Part shown: in pieces, positions 35,000-43,447 of the stretch
How the letters are laid out: each line of letters starts with the position of its first letter
Position numbering within the stretch: position 1 is the stretch's first letter
DNA from: Streptosporangium lutulentum
GTDB lineage: Bacteria; Actinomycetota; Actinomycetes; Streptosporangiales; Streptosporangiaceae
DNA: 64,000 nt
Direction of reading: 5' to 3'
NCBI RefSeq assembly: GCF_030811455.1
Contig: NZ_JAUSQU010000001.1
Coordinates: 434,001-498,000, forward strand
The notes under the pieces: model-generated
What the model saw: the letters and a program-made list of their open reading frames with translations, nothing else
The model's database searches: none
What the model was told of the DNA's origin: nothing
Position numbers and translations under genes: made by a program

Positions 35000-35917
35000 T
35001 CAGCTGACGCTGCGCGCGGAGGCGAGCCCGGTGTTGCAGGAGGCGGGGGAGCCTGAGCTGAAGCCGCGTTCCATCCAGTAGGCCTGGCTGCGGCCCTTGC
35101 CGTGGTCGTTGCGCGGCCAGGTCTTGTCGCCGTTGGCGGCGATCCACTGGATCATGGAGTTCCAGTGCTGCCGCGTGACCGGCAGGTCGGCGGCGACCCC
35201 GCGGAGGAAGGCGGCGGCCAGGCAGTCGGCCTGGAGTTCGAGGCGCCGGGAGAGGGCGAGTTTGGCGGACGGCTTGGCCTTCCAGGCGCTCTGGCCGTAG
35301 TAGGGCAGGATGCCGGCGAGCTGCTGCACGTGGTGAGCGTACTCATGCGCCATGAACTGGGCGTGGTTGGGGCCGTACGCGTCCTTCAGCGTCTTACGGG
35401 TCACGCCGATGTACATGGTGCGGTTGGCGGAGCAGTAATAGCCGCCCGCCCCGGTGGGCCAGCGGCCGCAGGGGCTGCTCACCCGGGAGGTCACGAAGCG
35501 GAGTCTCGGCTGGGAGAAGGGAAGTTTGGCCTTCCTGAACTGGGTCTTCCAGGTCTGGTTCAGGCACCGGTTCACGCGGGTCATGAAGGCCCGGTAGGAG
35601 GCCGCGTCCCCCGCGCGGATCTGTCCTGCCCGGCAGCCGGTCCTGGGCAGCGCGCCGACGCGGTAGAGAGGGCTCGCGGTCGCGGCGGCGCGACCGCGCG
35701 GCGCCGCCCGTTCCCCGGCGAGAGGAGCCTTGGCGGGGGGAGGGGCTTTGGCGACGGAGGTCGTTCTGGCGATGGGGGAGCCCGCCTCGGAGGCGGGCGG
35801 GACACCGGAGGAGACGAGGGAGGGACCGGCGATGACGATGACTCCCGCGCCCGCCACCAGGAAGATTAGGGAGGCGACGAGCAGTGACGATGGTCGCCTG
35901 GGGGGGAAGGTGTCCAT
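35000..35917 (-). CDS. Secreted neutral zinc metallopeptidase (YpfJ-like)
   Basis: The 305-residue protein is started at ATG 35917 ([11 protein letters not shown]), where a signal/anchor helix follows ([20 protein letters not shown]). A Pro/Ala-rich spacer leads to the catalytic part. The zinc motif is HEYAHHVQQ near residue 200 and the third ligand region is [14 protein letters not shown] near 230, which together define the neutral zinc metallopeptidase family. Paired cysteines (GCRAG, RCLNQTW, PCGRWP, YYCSANR) suggest an extracytoplasmic fold. The gene is divergent from dxs. Confidence 0.85.
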   Translation of the reverse strand: MDTFPPRRPSSLLVASLIFLVAGAGVIVIAGPSLVSSGVPPASEAGSPIARTTSVAKAPPPAKAPLAGERAAPRGRAAATASPLYRVGALPRTGCRAGQIRAGDAASYRAFMTRVNRCLNQTWKTQFRKAKLPFSQPRLRFVTSRVSSPCGRWPTGAGGYYCSANRTMYIGVTRKTLKDAYGPNHAQFMAHEYAHHVQQLAGILPYYGQSAWKAKPSAKLALSRRLELQADCLAAAFLRGVAADLPVTRQHWNSMIQWIAANGDKTWPRNDHGKGRSQAYWMERGFSSGSPASCNTGLASARSVS

Positions 35918-36037
35918 TGTGAGGAAAAGGCTAGGGCAAGTGTGGACAAAGTGCGCAGGATCTCGCCTCTTGGAGGCAGTGCCCTCCGCGCGAACTACAC
36001 TCGTTTCGACGGTGACCTGGACAGAGGAGATGATTCC

Positions 36038-37957
36038 GTGAGCGAGCGGACCGGGCAGCCTGGAAGTCTTCTGGAGTCGGTCAAGGGACCACGAGATCTG
36101 AAACTCCTGTCCACCGACGAGTTGCCACAGCTCGCTGTGGAGATCCGGGACCTGCTGATCAGCTCCACAGCCCGAATCGGCGGCCATCTGGGGCCCAATC
36201 TCGGAGTGGTCGAGCTGACGATCGCGCTCCACAGGGTCTTCGACTCGCCGAACGACCGCATCCTGTGGGACACCGGCCATCAGGCCTACGTCCACAAGAT
36301 GCTCACGGGCCGCGCCGGGCAGTTCGACACGCTCCGCCAGGAGGGCGGGCTGTCGGGCTACCCGAGCCAGTCCGAGTCCGAGCACGACATCATCGAGAAC
36401 TCCCACGCCTCCACCGCGCTGTCGTACGCCGACGGCCTGGCCAAGGCGTACAAGCTGCGCCGCGAGGCCGATCGCACGGTGGTCGCGGTGATCGGCGACG
36501 GGGCTCTCACCGGTGGCATGGCCTGGGAGGCGCTCAACAACATCGCGGCGCACAAGGATCTGCCGCTGATCATCGTGGTCAACGACAACGGCCGCTCCTA
36601 CTCGCCGACCATCGGCGGGCTGGCGTCGCACCTCGCCTCGCTGCGCGCCACCGAGCGCTACGAGAACATGCTCGACTTCGTCAAGGGCAACCTGACCAGG
36701 GTCCCGGTGGTCGGCCCTCCGGTCTACGACGCCCTGCACGGGGTGAAGAAGGGCATCAAGGACGTCCTGGCCCCGCAGGTCATGTTCGAGGACCTCGGCC
36801 TGAAATACATCGGGCTGGTCGACGGCCACGATGAGCAGGCCGTGGAGACCGCGCTGCGCAAGGCCCGCGGGTTCCGCCGCCCGGTCATCGTGCACGTGCT
36901 CACCAAGAAGGGCTTCGGCTACTCGCCCGCCGAGAACCACGACGAGGACTGCTTCCACTCGCCGGGGGTCTTCGACCCGCTGACCGGCGAGGAGAAGCCC
37001 AAGCCGCACGGCTGGACCAACGTCTTCAGCCAGGAGATCGTACGGCTGGGCGCCGAGCGGCAGGACATCGTGGCGATCACCGCGGCGATGCTCGGGCCGA
37101 CCGGCCTGATCCCGTTCTCCCAGGCCTACCCCGACCGCCTCTACGACGTCGGCATCGCCGAGCAGCACGCGCTGACCAGCGCCGCCGGTCTGGCGCTCGG
37201 CGGCCTCCACCCGGTGGTCGCCCTCTACGCCACCTTCCTCAACCGGGCCTTCGACCAGCTCCTGATGGACGTCGCCCTGCACAGGCTGCCGGTCACGGTC
37301 GTGCTCGACCGCGCGGGCGTCACCGGCGACGACGGCGCCAGCCACAACGGCATGTGGGACCTGTCGATCCTGCAGGTCGTCCCCGGCCTGTCCGTCGCGG
37401 TCCCGCGCGACGAGCCGCGCCTGCGCGAGCTGCTGGCCGAGGCCGTGAGGGTCGACGACGGCCCCACCGTCGTCCGCTATCCCAAGGGGCCGGTGGGCGC
37501 CGAGATCGAGGCGGTCGGCCGGCTCGGTGAGATGGACGTGCTGCGCGAGGGCGATCCCGACGTGCTGATCGTGTCCGTCGGTCCGATGGCCGAACTGTGC
37601 CTGGAGGCCGCAGCCCTGCTCGACGCCCAGGGGATCTCGGCCACCGTGGTCGACCCGCGCTGGGTCAAGCCGCTGGACGAGGCGCTGGTGCCGGCCGCCC
37701 GCGCGTACAAGCTGGTCGTGGTGGTCGAGGACAACGGCAGGGTGGGCGGTGTCGGCGACGCGGTCGCCCGGTCGCTGCGCGACGCCGACGTGGACGTGCC
37801 GGTCCGCACCTACGGCATCCCGCAGCGTTTCCTGGAGCATGCCAAGCGGGCGAAGATCCTCAGCGAGATCGGCCTGACCTCGCAGGACATCGCCCGGGAG
37901 ATCACCGAAGCGGTCGCGAAGAGGTCTCCGGAATTCGAGAACCAACCGGCTCGCTGA
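36038..37957 (+). CDS. dxs: 1-deoxy-D-xylulose-5-phosphate synthase
   Basis: This 639-residue thiamine-diphosphate enzyme starts at GTG 36038 behind GAGGAG; an in-frame ATG at 35942 gives an atypical leader. It condenses pyruvate and glyceraldehyde-3-phosphate in the first step of the MEP isoprenoid pathway. Motifs include [35 protein letters not shown], the ThDP-binding [25 protein letters not shown] with the catalytic Glu, and the C-terminal transketolase domain ([19 protein letters not shown]). Its last 56 bases overlap the convergent dedA gene. Confidence 0.96.
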   Translation: MSERTGQPGSLLESVKGPRDLKLLSTDELPQLAVEIRDLLISSTARIGGHLGPNLGVVELTIALHRVFDSPNDRILWDTGHQAYVHKMLTGRAGQFDTLRQEGGLSGYPSQSESEHDIIENSHASTALSYADGLAKAYKLRREADRTVVAVIGDGALTGGMAWEALNNIAAHKDLPLIIVVNDNGRSYSPTIGGLASHLASLRATERYENMLDFVKGNLTRVPVVGPPVYDALHGVKKGIKDVLAPQVMFEDLGLKYIGLVDGHDEQAVETALRKARGFRRPVIVHVLTKKGFGYSPAENHDEDCFHSPGVFDPLTGEEKPKPHGWTNVFSQEIVRLGAERQDIVAITAAMLGPTGLIPFSQAYPDRLYDVGIAEQHALTSAAGLALGGLHPVVALYATFLNRAFDQLLMDVALHRLPVTVVLDRAGVTGDDGASHNGMWDLSILQVVPGLSVAVPRDEPRLRELLAEAVRVDDGPTVVRYPKGPVGAEIEAVGRLGEMDVLREGDPDVLIVSVGPMAELCLEAAALLDAQGISATVVDPRWVKPLDEALVPAARAYKLVVVVEDNGRVGGVGDAVARSLRDADVDVPVRTYGIPQRFLEHAKRAKILSEIGLTSQDIAREITEAVAKRSPEFENQPAR

Positions 37958-38558
37958 TCTCCGCCCTCCTGTTCGCACGGGCCCGCAGGCCGATCACGAC
38001 GAGCCCCGCGATCACCACGGCGACGCATCCGGCGACCGGCACCATCAGGTGCTCGTTGTGCCGGACGAACTCGCCGGCGGCGGAGCCGAGCGCCAGGTAG
38101 GCGCTCACCCAGACCGCGCTGCCGGCCAGGGCCCAGCGGATGAAGCGGTGGTAGGGCATGCCGAGGGTCCCGGCGAGGACCGGGGTCAGCGAGTTGACCA
38201 CGGGCAGGAAACAGGCGGCGGCCAGCGCGGGGCCGCTGCCTGTGCCCGTGGCCAGTCGTTCGGCGCGGGCCCACCGGTGTTCGCCGATCCACCGTCCGGC
38301 CCTGTTGTGGCGGACGCGCGAGCCGTACCGCCGGCCGATCAGCCAGCCGCCGGTGGCGCCGAGGTAGCACCCGATCACCCCGCCGGCCGCCGCGATCGCG
38401 ACCTCGAGGGGGCCGGTCAGCGCGGTTCCCGCCACGGCGGTCGCCGCCTCTCCGGGGAGCACGGCTCCGATCAGCGGCGAACCGTCCAGCGCCAGCACCG
38501 CCAGCAGCACGGCGCCGACCAGATATGGGTCCAACTGTCCGAGAGTTTCCATGAGCAT
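37902..38558 (-). CDS. DedA-family membrane protein
   Basis: This 218-residue membrane protein starts at ATG 38558 (MLMETLG). DedA/VTT-domain signatures are [17 protein letters not shown] near residue 32, [17 protein letters not shown] near 63, [19 protein letters not shown] near 115 and [18 protein letters not shown] near 140. The family includes flippases for undecaprenyl phosphate and phospholipids. The Arg usually seen in the second motif is replaced by Asn (VVNS), which may alter function. Its 3' end overlaps dxs by 56 bases in the opposite direction. Confidence 0.8.
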   Translation of the reverse strand: MLMETLGQLDPYLVGAVLLAVLALDGSPLIGAVLPGEAATAVAGTALTGPLEVAIAAAGGVIGCYLGATGGWLIGRRYGSRVRHNRAGRWIGEHRWARAERLATGTGSGPALAAACFLPVVNSLTPVLAGTLGMPYHRFIRWALAGSAVWVSAYLALGSAAGEFVRHNEHLMVPVAGCVAVVIAGLVVIGLRARANRRAEISEPVGSRIPETSSRPLR

Positions 38559-38700
38559 GGATCAAGGGTGTCGTCCGGGGCTCAGGGAGGACATCCGGAT
38601 TTTCCCTCGAAGAACCCCGAGTTTGCCGTTCGTCGATTGATCTGGCGGGCATGACCTGATTCATGGAAGTTGTCGACTCCGGACGGTCAAGGTGAGCGGC

Positions 38701-40167
38701 ATGGATGCTTTACGCGTCAAGTCGGTGGAGCAGTCGGTCCAGGACACCGAGGCTCCCGAACACCGGCTGCGCAAGGATCTCAGCGCGCTCGACCTGACCG
38801 TCTTCGGCATCGGCGTCATCGTGGGAACCGGCATCTTCGTGCTCACCGGCCGGGCCGCCAGGGAGACGGCCGGACCGGCGGTCGCCCTGTCGTTCGTGGC
38901 CGCGGGAATCGTCTGCGCGCTGGCCGCGCTCTGCTACGCCGAGTTCGCCTCCACGGTGCCGGTGGCGGGGTCGGCCTACACCTTCGCCTTCGCCACGCTC
39001 GGCGAGTTCCCCGCCTGGATCATCGGCTGGGACCTGATGCTGGAGATGATGCTCGGCGCCGCGGTCGTCGCGGTCGGCTGGTCGGGATACCTGAACTCGC
39101 TGCTGGAGTCCCTGGGGATTCCCCTGCCCGATGCGATAGCCGGGGAGAGCCCGGTGTTCAACCTGCCCGCCGCGCTGATCGTGCTCATCCTCACCGCGGT
39201 CCTGGTCATCGGGATCAAGCTGTCGTCCCGGGTCAACCTGATCATCGTCTCGATCAAGCTGGCGGTGATCGCCCTGGTCGTCCTGGTGGGGTTGTTCTAC
39301 GTCAACCGGGACAACTACACCCCGTTCATCCCGCCTTCCAAGGCGACCCCCGCGGTGGAGGGCCTGTCGGCGCCGCTGATCCAGGTGCTGTTCGGGGTCA
39401 CTCCCGTCGCCTTCGGCGTCCTGGGCATCTTCAGCGCCGCGGCGGTCGTGTTCTTCGCCTACATCGGGTTCGACGTGGTGGCCACCGCGGCGGAGGAGAC
39501 CCGCAACCCCCGGCGCGACCTGCCGATCGGCATCATCGCCTCGCTGGTCATCTGCACGATCCTCTACGTCGCGGTCTCCATGGTGGTCGTCGGCATGCAG
39601 CCCTACCAGCAGCTCAGCGAGGCCGCGCCGCTGGCGGACGCGTTCAAGGCGGTCGGCCTGACCTGGGCGGCGTCCCTGATCAGCATCGGCGCCCTGGCCG
39701 GGCTGACCACGGTCGTGATGATCCTCATGCTGGGCATGTCGCGGGTGATGTTCGCGATGAGCCGGGACAACCTGCTGCCGGGCCGGCTGGCCAGGGTTCA
39801 TCCGACGTACCGCACGCCGTACCTGATCACCATCATCATGGGCGTCGTGGTCGCGCTGCTGGCGGGGATGCTGCCGCTGGCCACGATCGCCGAGCTCGTC
39901 AACATCGGCACGCTCTTCGCGTTCGTGATCGTCTCGATCGCCGTGCTCATCCTTCGCCGCACCCGCCCCGACCTGCCGCGCTCCTTCCGCACCCCGCTGG
40001 TGCCCCTGGTGCCCATCCTGTCGGTGCTGGCCTGTCTCTACCTGATGCTCAACCTGCCGGTGGAGACCTGGGTCAGGTTCGTCGTGTGGATGCTCATCGG
40101 GGTCGTGGTCTACATCGGGTACGGCTACCGCCACAGCAGGCTGTCGGAGCACTCCCCGAAGGGCTAG
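38701..40167 (+). CDS. APC-family amino acid permease
   Basis: This 488-residue, 12-helix transporter is started at ATG 38701, six bases from AAGGTG; a GTG at 38692 is in frame. The N-terminal helix has the substrate-binding [15 protein letters not shown], followed by [20 protein letters not shown] and [20 protein letters not shown], typical of the cationic amino acid transporter branch. It imports or exchanges amino acids; the specificity is open. It stands alone. Confidence 0.9.
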   Translation: MDALRVKSVEQSVQDTEAPEHRLRKDLSALDLTVFGIGVIVGTGIFVLTGRAARETAGPAVALSFVAAGIVCALAALCYAEFASTVPVAGSAYTFAFATLGEFPAWIIGWDLMLEMMLGAAVVAVGWSGYLNSLLESLGIPLPDAIAGESPVFNLPAALIVLILTAVLVIGIKLSSRVNLIIVSIKLAVIALVVLVGLFYVNRDNYTPFIPPSKATPAVEGLSAPLIQVLFGVTPVAFGVLGIFSAAAVVFFAYIGFDVVATAAEETRNPRRDLPIGIIASLVICTILYVAVSMVVVGMQPYQQLSEAAPLADAFKAVGLTWAASLISIGALAGLTTVVMILMLGMSRVMFAMSRDNLLPGRLARVHPTYRTPYLITIIMGVVVALLAGMLPLATIAELVNIGTLFAFVIVSIAVLILRRTRPDLPRSFRTPLVPLVPILSVLACLYLMLNLPVETWVRFVVWMLIGVVVYIGYGYRHSRLSEHSPKG

Positions 40168-40235
40168 GGGGCCAGGGGGGCGCCGGTGGGGCTCCGGCGG
40201 TCGTGGCGGCGCCGCCCGGCCGCGGCGCCCCGCGA

Positions 40236-40403
40236 TCAAGAGATGACGCTGTTGGCGAAGACGACGACCGCGCCGAACGTGGCGCCGCCGTACATGAGTG
40301 AGGACGGCCACGACTTCCCCTCGGTGCGCTTCAGCGCCACCGCGGTGGCCGAGACACTGATTCCGAGACCGAAGATGACAGCGGCCCGTGTGGTGAGCAG
40401 CAT
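40236..40403 (-). CDS. Small two-helix membrane protein
   Basis: This 55-residue protein starts at ATG 40403 (MLLTTRAAVIFG) with AAGGAG correctly spaced upstream. It has two hydrophobic helices (AAVIFGLGISVSATAVAL and LMYGGATFGAVVVFANSVI) joined by a charged loop. Similar short proteins are common and uncharacterised in actinomycetes. It is convergent with the APC permease. Confidence 0.6.
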   Translation of the reverse strand: MLLTTRAAVIFGLGISVSATAVALKRTEGKSWPSSLMYGGATFGAVVVFANSVIS

Positions 40404-40886
40404 CTGGAGACTCCTTGCGTTCGGTGACCTCTCATTTCCAGCGGCAGCCGGGCGACCGGTTCCCGTCATCAGCTATGTAACCGCTCATATGTTCGAATAT
40501 TCGAGAGCCGCGCGCTGTGTGGTGATCTTTTGCTCTGGCCTGGACAACGATGGGAATCACGGCCGAGCCGGGGGATTCGACGGAACGTGTCCGGGTGGGT
40601 ACCCGGTCGTGCGCCGATCGGGGGATTCGCCCGCCCCTGACGGGTGACTCATAACGCCTTATATCGTGAGTTGCAATATCGGCACGGGCAGGGGGACGGC
40701 ATGACGCGGGGGCCGGGGCAGAGCGACGCCCAGGGCATCCCGACACGGCCGGGAGCGCGTCCGACGAGCGAGGCCCCGGGCCGGGAAGCGCGTGTCTCCC
40801 GACCCGGCGGGAGCCTCCCCGCCGCGGCGTGTTCGACGGAGCGCCAAGACCCGTGACGACAGTCCGCCGTACGACAGGAGCAAGCC
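40404..40886. other. Gap upstream of the maleylacetate reductase fusion
   Basis: No gene recognised. At 40481-40496 a sequence resembles the actinobacterial LexA box with one intact half (ATATGTTCGA) and a poor other half. It overlaps a 12-bp palindrome TCGAATATTCGA at 40493-40504. These lie about 80 bases upstream of the small membrane protein gene. An AT-rich patch near 40650-40680 may hold the promoter of the fusion gene. Confidence 0.4.
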
Positions 40887-42824
40887 ATGCGGGAGTTCAC
40901 CTACGTCAGCCAGGCCGCGCGGGTCCTGTTCGGGGCCGGGACGCTGGCGCGGCTGCGTGAGGAGCTCGAGCGGCTGAGCTGCTCGCGAGCGGTGGTCCTG
41001 ACCACCGCGGGCCAGGCGGACCTGGCCGCCCGCGCACGGGAGCTGCTCGGGCCGCTGGCCGCCGGAGCGTTCACCGGCGCCGCGATGCACACCCCGACCG
41101 CCGTCACTGAGCAGGCCCTCGCCCTCGTGCGCGAGCTGGGCGCGGACTGCGTCGTGGCGATCGGCGGCGGCTCGACGACCGGCCTGTCCAAGGCCCTGGC
41201 GGTACGCACCGGCCTGCCGCAGATCGTCGTCCCCACCACCTACGCCGGCTCCGAGGTCACCCCCGTGCTCGGCGAGACCGACAACGGGGTCAAGACCACG
41301 CGGTCCTCCCCGGCGATCCTGCCCGAGACCGTCGTCTACGACGTGGACCTCACCCTGGGTCTGCCGGTGCCGCTCTCGGTGACCAGCGGTGTCAACGCCA
41401 TGGCCCACGCCGTCGAGGCGCTGTACGCGCCGCAGGCCGATCCGGTGACCGACGAGCTGGCGCTGCGCTCGATCGCGCTGATGTCCGCCGCCCTCCCCCG
41501 GATCGCCGAGGATCCCGCCGACCTCGAATCACGGGCCGACGCCCTGCAGGCCGCCTGGCTGGCGGGCACCTGCCTGGGCACCGTCGGCATGGGCCTGCAC
41601 CACAAGCTGTGCCACACCCTCGGCGGTTCGTTCGGCCTGCCGCACGCCGAAACCCACACGGTCGTCCTGCCGCACGCCATGGCCTACAACGCGAGGGCGG
41701 TGCCGGACGTCATGCGGCGGATCGCCGAGGTCCTCGGCGCGGCCGACGCGCCGGCCGCCGTGTACGACCTGGTATCGGCCCTGCACGGGCCCGTCTCGCT
41801 GGGCGGGCTCGGCCTGCGCGAGGAGGATCTGGCCAAGGCGGCCGAGCTCGCGGGCGGCGCCTCGTACCCCAACCCCCGGGAGGTCACCGCCGACGGCGTC
41901 GCCGCCCTGCTCCGCGACGCCTGGGAGGGGCGCAGGCCCGCCTCCGAGAGCCGTGCGCTCCCGACCACCGCGCTGCGCACGCTCACCGACCAGGTGGTGG
42001 CGAGCTTCGACGGCGCCCCCGATCCGCGAGTGCGGCGGTTGCTCGCCGACCTGGTCCGCCGGCTGCACGGTTTCGTGGCGGACAACGACCTCACCGAGGA
42101 CGAGTGGCGGTACGCCATCGGATTCCTCACCCGAACCGGTCAGCTGTCCAGCGACACCCGGCAGGAGTTCATCCTGCTCTCCGACACGCTCGGCGTCTCC
42201 AGCGCCGTCGACCTGCTCACCAACTCCCGCACGGCCGAGAGCACGCCCTCCGCCGTGCTCGGCCCGTTCTACGTCGAGGGCCCGCCGCCGTTGCCAGGCG
42301 GGGCGGACATCTCCCAGGGCCTGGCGGGCACGCCGCTGTGGACCTCGGTACGGATCACCGGCACGGACGGCACCGCGCTGCCGGACGCGGTGGTGGACGT
42401 CTGGCAGTCCAACGACGACGGCTTCTACGACGTCCAGCTCCCCGACCTCGACGGCCCCGCCCTGCGGGCACGGTTCCGCTCGGACGCCGAGGGGCGGGTG
42501 GAGTTCTGGTCGATCCTGCCGTCGGCGTATCCCATCCCGGGCGACGGCCCCGTGGGGCAGATGCTGGACGCCGCCGGCAGGCACCACTACCGGGCGCCGC
42601 ACCTGCACTTCATGATCAGCGCTCCGGGCCGGCAGCGCCTGATCACCCAGTTGTTCGTCGCCGGCGGCGCCTACCAGGACTCCGACACGGTCTTCGGGGT
42701 CAAGGACGCGTTGATCGTCGACTTCCCCGAGCGTGGGGGCCCCACGCCCGACGGCCGTGCGCTGGACGGCCCGTGGCACTCCCTCGACTACACCTTCCGT
42801 CTCGCCCCCGAGACCCCGCGCTGA
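40887..42824 (+). CDS. Maleylacetate reductase-hydroxyquinol 1,2-dioxygenase fusion
   Basis: This 645-residue protein starts at ATG 40887 behind AGGAG. Residues 1-350 are an iron-containing-alcohol-dehydrogenase-type maleylacetate reductase (FGAGTLARLREEL, AIGGGSTTGLSKALAVRTG, VPTTYAGSEVTPVLGETDNG, HKLCHTLGGSFGLPHAETH). Residues about 360-645 are an intradiol dioxygenase of the hydroxyquinol type, with the N-terminal helical dimer domain (DEWRYAIGFLTRTGQLSSD), VLGPFYVEGPPPLPGG, VDVWQSNDDGFYDVQ and the iron ligands around YPIPGDGPVG and HHYRAPHLHFMISAPG. The two activities open hydroxyquinol to maleylacetate and reduce it to 3-oxoadipate. The fusion therefore joins consecutive steps of resorcinol-type degradation, in reverse order along the chain. 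No other pathway gene is adjacent. Confidence 0.9.
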   Translation: MREFTYVSQAARVLFGAGTLARLREELERLSCSRAVVLTTAGQADLAARARELLGPLAAGAFTGAAMHTPTAVTEQALALVRELGADCVVAIGGGSTTGLSKALAVRTGLPQIVVPTTYAGSEVTPVLGETDNGVKTTRSSPAILPETVVYDVDLTLGLPVPLSVTSGVNAMAHAVEALYAPQADPVTDELALRSIALMSAALPRIAEDPADLESRADALQAAWLAGTCLGTVGMGLHHKLCHTLGGSFGLPHAETHTVVLPHAMAYNARAVPDVMRRIAEVLGAADAPAAVYDLVSALHGPVSLGGLGLREEDLAKAAELAGGASYPNPREVTADGVAALLRDAWEGRRPASESRALPTTALRTLTDQVVASFDGAPDPRVRRLLADLVRRLHGFVADNDLTEDEWRYAIGFLTRTGQLSSDTRQEFILLSDTLGVSSAVDLLTNSRTAESTPSAVLGPFYVEGPPPLPGGADISQGLAGTPLWTSVRITGTDGTALPDAVVDVWQSNDDGFYDVQLPDLDGPALRARFRSDAEGRVEFWSILPSAYPIPGDGPVGQMLDAAGRHHYRAPHLHFMISAPGRQRLITQLFVAGGAYQDSDTVFGVKDALIVDFPERGGPTPDGRALDGPWHSLDYTFRLAPETPR

Positions 42825-42881
42825 CGGGCGCGCTCCCCGCCCTTCCGCGTCTCCTGGCGGGCGGGGATTCGCCGGCCCCGG

Positions 42882-43352
42882 TCAGATGGAGAAGACCGGA
42901 CCGGTGAGAGCGGTCATCTCGCAGGCGTTGTCGTAGGTCTTGGTGAACGAGACGAACCTGCCGTCCCAGTTGCCGATGGCTCTCACCGTGTGCGGGGAGT
43001 ACTCGGCAGTACAGATCATGTCGATGTCGTACGTCATCTTCGACAGGTCGCCGCCGACCTTGTGGATCATGTCGCAGGACGTGATGAGAGCCGGGCGATC
43101 GCTGAGATCCTGGTCGCAGTCGAGAAAGGACTTCCTGGCCGGGGCGCCGCCGACGGAGACGCTGAGGGCCAGGGAGCGCTGGTTCTCCGGGGCGGGATCG
43201 GTGACCGTCGCCGGCGACGACCGGTCGCCCGCCGCGGGCGCGATGTTCGCGGGCGGCGACGACCGGTTGTCCGAGGCGGGCGCGGAGGTCGGGGGAAGCG
43301 TGGTCGCGAGCGCGAACATCGCGCCCGCGGACACGATCTTGACGGTTCTCAT
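42882..43352 (-). CDS. Subtilisin inhibitor-like (SSI family) secreted protein
   Basis: This 156-residue protein starts at ATG 43352. A signal peptide (MRTVKIVSAGAMFALATTLP) and a Ser/Pro-rich spacer precede the inhibitor domain. Four cysteines match the Streptomyces subtilisin inhibitor family: FLDCDQ and TSCDM form the first pair, ICTAEYSP and NACEMT the second. The family ending TGPVFSI is kept. The reactive loop reads CTAEYSP, which puts Ala at the P1 position, where trypsin-type relatives have Lys. It is expected to inhibit extracellular subtilisin-like or elastase-like proteases. It stands alone. Confidence 0.8.
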   Translation of the reverse strand: MRTVKIVSAGAMFALATTLPPTSAPASDNRSSPPANIAPAAGDRSSPATVTDPAPENQRSLALSVSVGGAPARKSFLDCDQDLSDRPALITSCDMIHKVGGDLSKMTYDIDMICTAEYSPHTVRAIGNWDGRFVSFTKTYDNACEMTALTGPVFSI

Positions 43353-43447
43353 GCGAGGGGTGATTCCCTCTGCCGGACTAAGATCCGAGCTTTTTCAGGT
43401 CAAGGATTCCCCCGTTTTCCAACCCGACGGTCCGGCGCGGTGAGGCG

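Noticed and set aside
35918-37978. N-terminal extension of the zinc metallopeptidase frame across dxs
   Set aside because: The extension is antisense to dxs and has no family sequence; the metallopeptidase has its own signal peptide start at 35917.
40887-42824. Possible assembly error or frameshift joining two genes in the maleylacetate reductase-dioxygenase fusion
   Set aside because: The frame is continuous with a sensible linker around residue 350 and both domains are complete, so a true fusion is the simpler reading.
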